A DNA stretch of 50,532 nucleotides from Megasphaera massiliensis (GTDB lineage: Bacteria; Bacillota; Negativicutes; Veillonellales; Megasphaeraceae): assembly GCF_000455225.1 (NCBI RefSeq), contig NZ_HF954537.1, positions 682,162 to 732,693 of the forward strand, given 5' to 3'. Below are positions 27,695 through 35,809 of this stretch, one piece after another. The notes beneath the pieces were generated by a model. The model made no database searches. It worked only from the letters and a program-made list of their open reading frames with translations, and was not told the origin of the DNA. Both the position numbers and the translations under genes were made by a program. Positions within the stretch are counted from its first letter, which is position 1. Every line of letters starts with the position of its first letter.

Positions 27695-28681
27695 TCAATC
27701 GAGGGAAGCGGGGATGCCGTACATCGGTTCAGCCTGCAAAACGGCACGGCGGACCGCCTGTTCGACGGCGTAAGCTGCCAGGGTTCCGGTCAAACTGATT
27801 TCGGCTGAAACGGTGCCGATGCTGGCTGCATACAGGGAATCGCCGTCGGCCGTCGTATTGACCGGTCGAATCGTGCGGACCATGCCGTTGCTGCCGAGGG
27901 CGGCTATTTTTTTCAGCTGAGCCTTGTCAAAGCGGCCGTTGGTCACGACAGCACCGATGGTCGTATTGGTCGTCGTACCGACGGCTCGCTGCGAAAAGAG
28001 GGTCGGTGTGATTCCTGCTTCTTCGAGCATGACCCGCCGCGTATCGGCAAATCCTTTGCCGTCACGGCTTCTCATGCCGGAGAGGATTTCCCCCGATTCG
28101 CCGAGGACGTCGCCGACAGCGTTGACGACGACGATGGCACAAACCTTGAGGTCTCCGACGGAAACGGCATAGGCACCGACACCGGATTTCATCATATAGT
28201 CCGGGCCGCAGAGCTTTCCGACCGTAGCCCCCGTACCGGCACCGTAACAGCCCTCACGGAAGTCGCCTTTAAAGGCCGCATCACAAGCGGTATAGCCCAT
28301 GGCCGCATCGGGACGGACATCGTCTCCGCATCCGAGGTCAAAGATACACGAAGCGACGACTAAAGGGACTTTGGCGATCCGCGTTTCAAAGCCGATGCCC
28401 TGTTCTTCCAAACAGGTCATAACCCCCGTGGCCGAATTGAGGCCGAAAGCACTGCCGCCGCTTAAGAGGATGGCATGGATGCCCGACGCTGCCGCCATGG
28501 GACTTAGCAGCTCCGATTCCCGACTGGCCGGACCACCGCCGCGGACGTCGACGGCACAGGGTGCGCTTTCAGGGAAGACAAGGACCGTGCAGCCGGTACC
28601 ACCTTTTCGGTCTTCAGCACTTCCCAAGCAGAACGTTTCTTTCGACAACAGTTCCTGAATATCGATTTCTCTCATGGTCAT
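27695..28681 (-). CDS. P1 (S58/DmpA-like) family peptidase
   Basis: A 328-residue N-terminal-nucleophile-type aminopeptidase homologue. Typical features are the early DVRGGGPASRESELL, SGGSAFGLNSATGVM, GAGTGATVGK and TTNTTIGAVVTNG. The last is the expected self-cleavage and nucleophile region of the family. No signal peptide is visible, so a cytosolic role in cleaving N-terminal or D/beta-amino residues is inferred; substrates cannot be told. AGGAG precedes the ATG at 28681; an ATG two codons later is possible. It follows dcd by 7 nt. Confidence 0.88.
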   Translation of the reverse strand: MTMREIDIQELLSKETFCLGSAEDRKGGTGCTVLVFPESAPCAVDVRGGGPASRESELLSPMAAASGIHAILLSGGSAFGLNSATGVMTCLEEQGIGFETRIAKVPLVVASCIFDLGCGDDVRPDAAMGYTACDAAFKGDFREGCYGAGTGATVGKLCGPDYMMKSGVGAYAVSVGDLKVCAIVVVNAVGDVLGESGEILSGMRSRDGKGFADTRRVMLEEAGITPTLFSQRAVGTTTNTTIGAVVTNGRFDKAQLKKIAALGSNGMVRTIRPVNTTADGDSLYAASIGTVSAEISLTGTLAAYAVEQAVRRAVLQAEPMYGIPASLD

Positions 28682-28688
28682 ACCTCTC

Positions 28689-29219
28689 CTATTTTTTCAG
28701 CTTTTCAAAGTCTTTCCAAAGCATGCTCGGCTGAATGCCCGTATTGTTCTGATATTTTCCGTGGGTATACTTGTCGTACTCCCCATCGATATCGTGATAG
28801 TAAATCTGGCAGATTTCGACATTGGGGTAAATCCGTATGGGCTGAACACAAAAGATTTCAAGGGTCCAGTAACCGGCAAAACCGACGTCGCCAAAACCGG
28901 CCGTAACGTGGATGAATACGCCGAGACGACCGACAGACGACCGACCTTCCAGCATGGGGATGTAGCCGTCGGTCCGGGTGTATTCATTAGTCCGGCCCAA
29001 GTAGAGCGTATTAGGCTGGAGGACATAGCCCGATTCCGGAATATGAATCGTCGACGCCGGATTGGGCTTAGCCATGTCCAATTCGGCATGGTCGTAAATC
29101 ATCAGTTCGTTATGAAGAGACAGATTATAGCTATTGGGATTGACCCGTTCGGGATGAAAGGGTTCGATGATAATTTCTTTACCTAAATGTTTGACAATTT
29201 CCTTGCCTGATAAGATCAT
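28689..29219 (-). CDS. dcd: dCTP deaminase
   Basis: A 176-residue enzyme of the dUTPase/dCTP-deaminase fold that produces dUTP for thymidylate synthesis. It starts MILSGKEIVKHLG and carries the core GRSSVGRLGVFIHVTAGFGD and then WTLEI, whose Glu is the catalytic base. The FGDVGF segment differs from the IDPGW of E. coli Dcd, so whether it also hydrolyses dUTP cannot be told here. I use the ATG at 29219 because it matches the family N-terminus; a GTG three codons earlier is possible and neither has a strong ribosome site. Confidence 0.9.
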   Translation of the reverse strand: MILSGKEIVKHLGKEIIIEPFHPERVNPNSYNLSLHNELMIYDHAELDMAKPNPASTIHIPESGYVLQPNTLYLGRTNEYTRTDGYIPMLEGRSSVGRLGVFIHVTAGFGDVGFAGYWTLEIFCVQPIRIYPNVEICQIYYHDIDGEYDKYTHGKYQNNTGIQPSMLWKDFEKLKK

Positions 29220-29246
29220 AAGGGCCACTCGCTTTCTCTGGTAATT

Positions 29247-30536
29247 TCATTTCTTATGATATAGCAAAACAGGCTCGATGTCCACGGCGCGACGGGCCGG
29301 TTTTTTCTTGTTTATATCGAAAAAGTCTTCGACATAAAAAGTGACCTTCTCCCCTTCTTGCGCTCGGACCCGATACAGGGAGGCTGTACGGAAATAATAC
29401 TGACCGCCGCCGTATTCCCGGATGAAACCGGCCTTGCCGCCGGGAAGGATCTTATCGATAGTCCCCGTATGCTGTTCCTCACCGGCATGCTTTTCCGCCA
29501 TCCAGAAGGACTGCAGGCGACGAAGCAGTTCCGGCCGATCCGCCGGGGAATAATCATAACTGTCGACCTTGGCGATGAGCTGGGGCGAAATTTTCCAATT
29601 TTGTTCGGTCCGGATGAGTTTCGCCAAGAGATAATGTTCATAAGCCTCTTTATCGTAACTGCCCATATTTTCCAAGGCTCCTGCCAACTGGACGAGGAAG
29701 TTGACCTTAGCCTTAAGCTCGCCGGGAGCGGCCATGGCCGATGCTCCATAGCGGCGCATGGCCTCACTGTCGCCATTGGCTTGGGCCGCAAAAAAGAGGC
29801 CGCGATAGACGATCCAGTGTTGCTTATACTTTAATAACTCTTCAAACCGCTGCCGGGCGTCCTCGATCTGTCCCAACCGCAGCTCACAGAGGCCGATGCG
29901 GTAAGAAAACCAAATGTCGTTGTCGTGGTGCAGTTCTGGAAAGATTCCCAAGGCCATTCGGCAAAGACGAATGCAGTCATCGTACTTTTCTTCCTTGATG
30001 AGGGTCCGGCTCATGAGGGCATACCAGCGTTCTCGTTCGGAGGCGATAACCTGTTCCCGTCCGCGAAGGGTCACCTTTTTTTCTTCATCGGACAAGAGAT
30101 CCGGATCGAGACGGCGCAAATAGTCACCGGCCATATTCGCCATAGAAGGCGGTTTTGTCTTTAAGACTTCGACCATCCGCCATACGGCTAAGGTATACGG
30201 CGTGTACGGACCTTGTTGACTGTACTTTAAGATGGCGTCGACGGCGCGGCGAAAGTCTTCGAAGGTATGGAGCCGTTCATCGAATTTTTGGATGTATAAA
30301 TAGTAAAGGCACCAGCAGTAGATGCCGTGAAGATTGGTAAACTCCGGAAAGGCGATGATGCCGGCCCGGGCAATTTCCCGCCCTTTAGCGTAATTTTTGA
30401 CCTTGCGCAGGGCATAGGCATAGTAATAATAATCCCAGTTCGTCCAAGAGCCGTCGGGGGCAGCCTTGTCATACATGGCGATGACGTCATTGTATCGGCC
30501 CTCCTGACAAGCCTCGCGGGCTGCAAAAGAATCCAT
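29247..30536 (-). CDS. TPR-like protein with C-terminal cold-shock-like (OB-fold) domain
   Basis: A 429-residue protein I do not recognise by name. Residues 1 to about 340 are all-helical with TPR-like pairs (EGRYNDVIAMYDKA, EEKYDDCIRLCRMALGIFPE, LGQIEDARQRFEELLKY). Residues 358-423 resemble a cold-shock domain: GTIDKILPGGKAGFIREYGGGQYYFRT aligns with the KGFGFI strand region, then EGEKVTFYVED. It has no signal peptide. It probably binds RNA or single-stranded DNA through the OB fold and proteins through the TPRs; this is inference. AGGAGG precedes the ATG, and a TATAAT lies about 45 nt upstream. It heads an apparent operon with dcd and the P1 peptidase. Confidence 0.8.
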   Translation of the reverse strand: MDSFAAREACQEGRYNDVIAMYDKAAPDGSWTNWDYYYYAYALRKVKNYAKGREIARAGIIAFPEFTNLHGIYCWCLYYLYIQKFDERLHTFEDFRRAVDAILKYSQQGPYTPYTLAVWRMVEVLKTKPPSMANMAGDYLRRLDPDLLSDEEKKVTLRGREQVIASERERWYALMSRTLIKEEKYDDCIRLCRMALGIFPELHHDNDIWFSYRIGLCELRLGQIEDARQRFEELLKYKQHWIVYRGLFFAAQANGDSEAMRRYGASAMAAPGELKAKVNFLVQLAGALENMGSYDKEAYEHYLLAKLIRTEQNWKISPQLIAKVDSYDYSPADRPELLRRLQSFWMAEKHAGEEQHTGTIDKILPGGKAGFIREYGGGQYYFRTASLYRVRAQEGEKVTFYVEDFFDINKKKPARRAVDIEPVLLYHKK

Positions 30537-30640
30537 AGAAAAACCTCCTACCCGTTTATTACACAGTGTTCATTATGCCTATTATAACATAAAGAATCTT
30601 CCTCTTCGGCATAACAGCCCCTAAAAAACCTTGAAAACGC

Positions 30641-30685
30641 AAAAAAGAGCTTTTCCACAATACGACATTGTAGAAAAGCTCTTTT
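30641..30685 (-). terminator. Terminator after etfA
   Basis: AAAAGAGCTTTTC...ACAAT and ATTGT...GAAAAGCTCTTTT form a long near-perfect hairpin with a 5-nt loop, followed by T6 on the minus strand. It ends the etfBA transcript. Confidence 0.9.
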
Positions 30686-30729
30686 ATACAGCCTGCTATG
30701 ACCTGAACGAAAGGCTCACAGCCAGGTTT

Positions 30730-31731
30730 TTATCCTTTGATCTTGGCAATTTGTTTTTCCAATTCCGGCATGACTTCAAAGAGATCGCCAACGATGCCGT
30801 AGTGGGCGAATTCGAAAATCGGAGCATCGGGATCTTTATTGACGGCAATGATCAATTCAGCATCCTGAACGCCCAATTTATGCTGGATAGCACCGGAAAT
30901 ACCCATGGCGATGTAGATTTTCGGCGCAATCTTCTTGCCCGTAATCCCGATCTGCAAATCATGGGGAGCCCATTCGTTATCGACGAGGGGTTTGGAAACG
31001 CCGAAGGCAGCCCCGATACGCTGAGCAAAAGCTTCGACAGCTTTCATGCCTTCTTCGTTCTGAACGCCGCGGCCGGCGCCGACGACGATATCAGCCGATT
31101 CAATAGACAGGCTTTCAGCTGCGTTTTCGACGGCTTCAAAGTTAGTTACTTTAATGGTCGGAACATCTCCGCTGAAATCGACTTTTTCTTTGATGACGTC
31201 ACCCTTGCGGGACGGATCAGCCGGGACACCGTGGAAGATTTTATCGCTGACCGTTCCGAGCTGCGGGCGAGTCGTCGTCTGAATCTTAACCAGGAGTTTA
31301 CCCGTGAAGGCCGGACGAATCCAAGTAAGCGTATCGTCATCACCTTCGTGGAGGACGTCGATGCAATCGGCAACGAGGCCGACCTTCAATTTAGCCGACA
31401 GGCGGCCGCCGAGGTCACGGCCGTTGGGAGAACCGCCGATGAGGATGACGCTCGGTGCGTATTTTTCGACCAAAGCTGCAATGGCCTTCGTATACAAGGC
31501 CGAGTCATAACCTTCGAGTACCGGATCTTCTACGGCGACGACAGCGTCTGCACCATAGGAAATCGCTTCTTCAGCCGCTTTGCTCGTATCGGCACCGACG
31601 ATATACGCGACGACTTGTTCGCCCTTTTTGTCAGCCAGCTGACGAGCCTTGCCCAACAATTCAATGCTCAGCGTGCTCAAGGCACTGCCGGCAACTTCAA
31701 TATATACGCTGATGTTGTTTTTTAATTCCAT
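30730..31731 (-). CDS. etfA: Electron transfer flavoprotein, alpha subunit
   Basis: A 333-residue ETF alpha subunit. The C-terminal FAD domain carries GAGRGVQNEEGMKAVEAFA, then GITGKKIAPKIYIAMGISGAIQH and VNKDPDAPIFEFAHYGIVGD, the signature block of EtfA. It shuttles electrons between acyl-CoA dehydrogenases or lactate/NADH donors and other carriers. In Megasphaera the ETF is a known two-FAD, NADH-using protein, but whether this copy bifurcates cannot be read from motifs alone. GGAGG lies 9 nt before the ATG. It follows etfB by 14 nt. Confidence 0.96.
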   Translation of the reverse strand: MELKNNISVYIEVAGSALSTLSIELLGKARQLADKKGEQVVAYIVGADTSKAAEEAISYGADAVVAVEDPVLEGYDSALYTKAIAALVEKYAPSVILIGGSPNGRDLGGRLSAKLKVGLVADCIDVLHEGDDDTLTWIRPAFTGKLLVKIQTTTRPQLGTVSDKIFHGVPADPSRKGDVIKEKVDFSGDVPTIKVTNFEAVENAAESLSIESADIVVGAGRGVQNEEGMKAVEAFAQRIGAAFGVSKPLVDNEWAPHDLQIGITGKKIAPKIYIAMGISGAIQHKLGVQDAELIIAVNKDPDAPIFEFAHYGIVGDLFEVMPELEKQIAKIKG

Positions 31732-31745
31732 GTTCAGAGCCCTCC

Positions 31746-32528
31746 TTACAGTAAGTTCTTGGCAGTCAGATCTTTAACGAGATTAGCCGCAAGGTCCGCC
31801 GGGGTATTCCCTTCGACCATGATACCGACGGGATTCGGTTCCGGCGCGAACATTTCCGTAACTTTCGTTGCCGAACCGGATTTGCCAACACTTGCTGCAT
31901 CGAGGCCCAAGTCTTCGATACGCCATACATCGAAGACAGCCTTTTTGGCAGCCATCTTACCGCGGATTTTCGGAGAACGCGGCGTATTGCTCTTATCCGT
32001 AACCGAAACGACGGCCGGTAACTGGGCCTGAACCGTTTCAACGCCGCCGTGATTGGCGCGGGTTGCCGTAATCGTCGAGCCTTCGACATTGATGGAATCA
32101 GCATAGGAAACGAGAGAGATGTTCAAATACTGAGCAACGGCCGGAGGAATCTGGCCCGTATCGCCATCGGTCGAACGTTTGCCCGTGAATACCAGGTCGA
32201 CGTCGCCGATCTTTTCAATAGCCTTTGCTAAAATCAGGCCCGTAGCTAAGGTATCGGACCCGGCCATGCGTTCATCGGATACGAGAACGCCTTTATCAGC
32301 ACCGACTGCGATGCCGTCACGCATGACTTCCGCGGCCTGAGCCGTGCCCATGGTGATAAGGGTAACCGTGCCGCCCACTGCGTCTTTGACTGCAATCGCT
32401 GCTTCGATGGCATGCTTGTCAACGGGATTTAACATCGACGGAGCACCGACACGGACCAGGTTATTATCTTGCGCAATTTCGATTTCAGAAACTGCCGGAA
32501 CTTGCTTTACTAAAACTACAATATTCAT
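31746..32528 (-). CDS. etfB: Electron transfer flavoprotein, beta subunit
   Basis: A 260-residue ETF beta subunit: NIVVLVKQVPAVSEIEI at the start, LNPVDKHAIEAAIAVKD, then the nucleotide-binding FTGKRSTDGDTGQIPPAVAQ and KIRGKMAAKKA, standard for EtfB. The ATG at 32528 has AAAGGAGG upstream; the frame extends 15 codons further without support. Transcription is from a consensus-like promoter with a leader of about 60 nt. It is divergent from an OPT transporter gene. No acyl-CoA dehydrogenase gene adjoins, unlike many butyrate operons. Confidence 0.96.
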   Translation of the reverse strand: MNIVVLVKQVPAVSEIEIAQDNNLVRVGAPSMLNPVDKHAIEAAIAVKDAVGGTVTLITMGTAQAAEVMRDGIAVGADKGVLVSDERMAGSDTLATGLILAKAIEKIGDVDLVFTGKRSTDGDTGQIPPAVAQYLNISLVSYADSINVEGSTITATRANHGGVETVQAQLPAVVSVTDKSNTPRSPKIRGKMAAKKAVFDVWRIEDLGLDAASVGKSGSATKVTEMFAPEPNPVGIMVEGNTPADLAANLVKDLTAKNLL

Positions 32529-32596
32529 AGAAGAACCTCCTTTATAAGGACTGTAAGAATAGTGCATTCGCATATTGCGACTCTCTTATGTCCACT

Positions 32597-32625
32597 ATTA
32601 TACTCTATAATTAAAAATTTATCAA
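32597..32625 (-). promoter_or_regulatory. Sigma-70 type promoter of etfBA
   Basis: On the minus strand TTGATA and TATAAT are separated by exactly 17 bp. They lie about 70 nt before the etfB start in an AT-rich block. It faces away from the OPT promoter. Confidence 0.8.
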
Positions 32626-32681
32626 TTAAGAATTGTTTTTAATTATATAATTTTATCCGTAAAATTCTCGTAAAGCCATCG

Positions 32682-32710
32682 TTGACAGACCAGCGTCGTT
32701 CTTCTAAAAT
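32682..32710 (+). promoter_or_regulatory. Sigma-70 type promoter of the OPT transporter gene
   Basis: TTGACA and TAAAAT are separated by 17 bp, about 70 nt before the start codon. A second TATAAT 10 nt downstream has no matching -35. Confidence 0.75.
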
Positions 32711-32779
32711 TAAAGAGTCTATAATGGGTTAATCGTTTGATTTGCCAATGAAACTTTATACTTTTAGGAGGTCTTTCTT

Positions 32780-34717
32780 ATGTCTTCACCAAATTCCGAC
32801 GGACGACACTATGCCCCGCCCATGGCGCCGGACAGAAACTATGTTGAAATCAACGCCTACGTCGTCGGCTGGGGGCTCTTTTTCGCCGCCCTCTTCGCCT
32901 TAGCCGTCGGCTATCTGTGTCTGAAAATCGGCCAGACCGTCGACGCCTTCGCCCCGGTCTCGGTCCTGGCTATGGGCATGGCCGTTCTCTTCAAGCGCAA
33001 AAACGCCTTCCCGGAAACGGTCCACATCCAGGCCATTGCCAGTGCCGGTACCAACATCATCGGCGGCGTCATGTTTATCCTGCCGGCCCTTTTCATCCTG
33101 CAGCTTGACAGTCAATTATCCTTTGCCGAAATGGTCATTCCCATCGTCCTCGGCGGCGTTCTCGGAGTCCTCTTGGCCACGACCTTCCGCCGCTATTTCT
33201 GCGAAGAAATGGACGCAGCCTACCCCTTCCCGTCGGGTCGGGCCGCTGCTGAAGTCTTGAGCTGCAACGAAGGATCCAAGGCTAAAGTCATGGTCTTCAG
33301 CGGACTCTTGGCCATGGCCTACGACTTCGTCCTCAACAGCCTCGGTTGGTGGCAGGAAGTCTTGTCGACCCTGACCTTTTCCTGGGGCCAGGCGGCAGCC
33401 GATAAATACAAATTGGCTTTCAGCCTCGATAACGACGCAGCCCTCCTCGGCATCGGCTACTTCACGGGCCTTCGCTACGCCGCCATCATTGCCGCCGGTT
33501 CCTTCTTCTCGTGGTTCGTCTGTATCCCTGTCGTCTACTATCTCGGCGGTGACCACGTCATGACCATTGGCGGCCAGTCCGTTCTCTTGGCCAATGCCTC
33601 CATTGACGACGTCTTCTCCCAGTACGTCCGCCACATCGGCATCGGCATGCTGGCCATGGCCGGCATCATCGGCCTCATCTCCATGTCGGGCGTCGTCGGC
33701 CGGGTCATGAAAAGAGCTGCCGTGGATATGTTCTCATCGAAGGGCTCTTCGGCAACGGATCTTCTCCGTACCCAGCAGGATATGCCCATGAGCCAGATCG
33801 TCACCGGGACCCTGGCCATGGACGCCTTATTCATCCTCTTCTTCCATGTCACCTGCTCCCAGAACATCACCCAGACCCTTCTGGCCGGTGTCATCATCAT
33901 CATCTTTTCCTTCATGCTCTCCGTCGTCGGCATCAGTTCCATCGCCTTTACGGGGAATGAACCGGTCTCGGGCATGACCATCTTTATGATCATCGTATCG
34001 GCCGTCCTCATGGGCAACGCCGGCATGAGCGGCAGTTCCGGCATCATCGCCATCCTCATGATGGCCGCCTTCCTCTGCGCCACCTTGGCCGTTGCCGGCA
34101 ACTTCATGTCGGAACTGAAAGTCGCCTACCTCACGGGCGCTACGCCGAAGAAGATGCAGCAGTGGCAAATCGTCTCCATCATCGTCACCAGCTTCGTCTC
34201 TGTCGGTGTCATCTTCCTCTTGAACCACGCCTACGGCTACACCGGCCCCGGCGCCTTAGCCGCTCCTCAGGCCAATGCCATGGCGGCCATCGTCAAACCG
34301 ATGATGGACGGCGGTGCCGCTCCCTGGCCGCTCTACATGGCCGGCGCCTTCTTCGCCTTCATCTTGTGGATGATGAAAGTTCCGCCGTTGGCCTTCGCCC
34401 TCGGCGCGTACCTTCCCATGGAAATCAACACGCCGGTCCTCATCGGCGGCTTGGTATCGTACTTCGTCTCCCACAGCAGTAAAGACGAAGCCTTAAATGA
34501 ACTCCGTCTCAGTGAAGGCAGCACCATCGCCTCGGGCTTCGTTGCCGGCGGTGCCATCGGCAGCCTTATCAGCGCCGTCCTCCATATCGGCGGCGTCGAC
34601 TGGTTCTTAAAAGACTGGGTCACCACTCCGGGCGCTACTTACCTCGGCATCCTGGCCTATCTCGGCTTGTGCGCCGTCATCTACTGCGTCGCCTGCCGCA
34701 TCAAAAAACAGGCTTAA
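32780..34717 (+). CDS. OPT family oligopeptide transporter
   Basis: A 645-residue integral membrane protein with about 14-16 hydrophobic helices and the OPT-family features: YVVGWGLFFAALFALAVGYL near the start, FPSGRAAAEVL, GEDHVM-like GGDHVMTIGG and a repeated GNAGMSGSSG region. Substrates of bacterial OPT proteins are peptides or metal chelates; which applies here cannot be told. AGGAGG lies upstream of the ATG at 32780. The gene is monocistronic, with its own promoter and a composite hairpin terminator. Confidence 0.93.
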   Translation: MSSPNSDGRHYAPPMAPDRNYVEINAYVVGWGLFFAALFALAVGYLCLKIGQTVDAFAPVSVLAMGMAVLFKRKNAFPETVHIQAIASAGTNIIGGVMFILPALFILQLDSQLSFAEMVIPIVLGGVLGVLLATTFRRYFCEEMDAAYPFPSGRAAAEVLSCNEGSKAKVMVFSGLLAMAYDFVLNSLGWWQEVLSTLTFSWGQAAADKYKLAFSLDNDAALLGIGYFTGLRYAAIIAAGSFFSWFVCIPVVYYLGGDHVMTIGGQSVLLANASIDDVFSQYVRHIGIGMLAMAGIIGLISMSGVVGRVMKRAAVDMFSSKGSSATDLLRTQQDMPMSQIVTGTLAMDALFILFFHVTCSQNITQTLLAGVIIIIFSFMLSVVGISSIAFTGNEPVSGMTIFMIIVSAVLMGNAGMSGSSGIIAILMMAAFLCATLAVAGNFMSELKVAYLTGATPKKMQQWQIVSIIVTSFVSVGVIFLLNHAYGYTGPGALAAPQANAMAAIVKPMMDGGAAPWPLYMAGAFFAFILWMMKVPPLAFALGAYLPMEINTPVLIGGLVSYFVSHSSKDEALNELRLSEGSTIASGFVAGGAIGSLISAVLHIGGVDWFLKDWVTTPGATYLGILAYLGLCAVIYCVACRIKKQA

Positions 34718-34739
34718 CGTGCAGCCTTAACATAAAAAG

Positions 34740-34791
34740 AATGATCTCCTAACGTCCGTTTTGAAAGACGAACTCCGGGAGGTCATTTTTT
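34740..34791 (+). terminator. Composite-hairpin terminator after the OPT gene (repeat copy 1)
   Basis: The outer stem AATGATCTCC/GGAGGTCATT has 10 bp with one G-U pair, and the inner stem GTCCGT/ACGAAC has one mismatch. A T6 run follows on the plus strand. The outer stem is shared with the hairpins at 36339 and 44573. Confidence 0.8.
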
Positions 34792-34910
34792 ATGGCTACT
34801 CACTATTTAAATTACATCAAAAGAATCCCGACTTGTCCGAATCAAGCTGACGCGGTTCCTATACGTCTATGCCCCTTGTTTTTTTCTTAAAGTTTGATAC
34901 ACTATAGTCG

Positions 34911-34968
34911 ATAGAGCCCACCACGCATAAGGCGGAAACGCACTGCGGACCATGGTGGGACTTTTTTT
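34911..34968 (+). ncRNA. Candidate small structured RNA with own promoter and terminator
   Basis: An outer stem CCCACCA (34917-34923)/TGGTGGG (34953-34959) is followed by T7. Inside it, CGCA/TGCG stacks on GCG-GAAA-CGC, a stem closed by a GNRA tetraloop. Upstream are TTGTTT (34876-34881) and TACACT (34898-34903), 16 bp apart, a modest promoter that would start transcription near 34910. It lies between two convergent genes and has no ORF or ribosome site. It could also be just a second, more elaborate terminator. I do not recognise an RNA family. Confidence 0.4.
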
Positions 34969-35006
34969 ATTCCTATAAAGAAATACGCTCCTCCCTATTT
35001 TCTGGC

Positions 35007-35039
35007 AAAAAAAATGCCGACCATCTCACGATGACCGGC
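35007..35039 (-). terminator. Terminator after the zinc-ribbon membrane protein gene
   Basis: GCCGGTCATC and GATGGTCGGC pair over 10 bp (two wobbles) with a GTGA loop, followed by T8 on the minus strand, directly after the stop codon. Confidence 0.88.
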
Positions 35040-35046
35040 GTTCAAT

Positions 35047-35391
35047 TTAGAACGGTGCCCAAGGATTCAGCCAACGATAGACCATCTGGTCAGCGCCAAA
35101 ATGGACGGCAATCATGCCGACGACAAAAACACCGACGGCACAAGTGCCCGCTTTAATCAGATTCTGCTTGGTAGCCAATCCCTTTACAGCTTCCTTCATG
35201 TCCTGCAGTTCCTCGGCGGCAGTCCTGTTTTCCATGGTGTCGGGCTCTTTCACTTCTTCGACGGTGTCCGTTTTCACGTCCGCAGCACTGCGTTCTTTCA
35301 GTTCGTGCCAAATGCAGGACTTGCACCACACCTTCCCATCAAAACGGACAACCTTCTTTTTCTTCCCGCAACAACTGCACTTCTTCTTCAT
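35047..35391 (-). CDS. Small zinc-ribbon protein with C-terminal membrane segment
   Basis: A 114-residue protein of unknown function. Two CxxC knuckles (CSCCGKKKKVVRFDGKVWCKSC) at residues 4-27 form a zinc ribbon. A charged, probably coiled middle part follows (KTDTVEEVKEPDTMENRTAAEELQDMKEAV, about 40-75), then one hydrophobic segment (TCAVGVFVVGMIAVHF) and a short WLNPWAPF tail. I chose the ATG at 35391 with GGAGGG upstream; the frame opens 6 codons earlier with TTG only. It has its own promoter and terminator, so it is a stand-alone gene. Confidence 0.7.
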   Translation of the reverse strand: MKKKCSCCGKKKKVVRFDGKVWCKSCIWHELKERSAADVKTDTVEEVKEPDTMENRTAAEELQDMKEAVKGLATKQNLIKAGTCAVGVFVVGMIAVHFGADQMVYRWLNPWAPF

Positions 35392-35458
35392 AATCCTTGC
35401 TCCCTCCAACCGACAGACTCACATCGGCCATCTTTTGTATATATGTTAGATTTATTTT

Positions 35459-35488
35459 ATTATATCATATATATACTTTATATGACAA
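35459..35488 (-). promoter_or_regulatory. Promoter of the zinc-ribbon protein gene
   Basis: On the minus strand TTGTCA and TATAAT are 18 bp apart, about 70 nt before the start codon, in an AT-rich stretch. Confidence 0.6.
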
Positions 35489-35541
35489 AGAACGCCTGCC
35501 CGTAGGAGCAGGGCCTTACCGAATCTTCAAGAAAAGCCGTT

Positions 35542-35589
35542 AAAAACAGAGAGGGCACGACCTAAGCCCAAAGCTCCGTCGTGCCCTCT
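35542..35589 (-). terminator. Strong hairpin terminator downstream of a gene remnant
   Basis: AGAGGGCACGAC and GTCGTGCCCTCT form a perfect 12-bp stem, with a T5 run on the minus strand and TTT on the plus strand. The only minus-strand coding remnant ending here is the short fragment at 35623, which suggests it once ended that gene. Confidence 0.8.
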
Positions 35590-35622
35590 TTGTCAATTCA
35601 ACAGGTATGATAAATCCCATTT

Positions 35623-35724
35623 TTACTTACAAATATGATCGAAGATATACTGCAGGGCCTCTTTGGCCTGGGCATATCGTTCTTCCGTCCCGCTCAGGAG
35701 ACGGGCAAGAATGGTAAAACCAAT
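35623..35724 (-). pseudogene. 3' remnant of a minus-strand gene
   Basis: A 33-codon frame ending in TAA reads as ILARLLSGTEERYAQAKEAL followed by QYIFDHICK. It looks like the helical C-terminus of a bacterial protein, possibly a TetR-type regulator, but this is a guess. An in-frame stop lies just before it, there is no start codon or ribosome site, and a good terminator sits after it. These facts fit a truncated gene whose 5' part was lost. The break coincides with an inverted repeat (GAGACAG/CTGTCTC at 35730-35756). The rest of 35593-35809 shows nothing else recognisable. Confidence 0.5.
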
Positions 35725-35809
35725 TTAATGAGACAGTCATCTAAAACAATCTGTCTCGATGGAACAATAGATTGAATATGAACTTCCTATTCAGAAGGGC
35801 ATGTTATCT

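Noticed and set aside
35730-35756. Insertion-sequence terminal repeats (GAGACAG/CTGTCTC)
   Set aside because: The arms are only 7 bp and 14 bp apart, with no transposase or target duplication; a simple hairpin is as likely.
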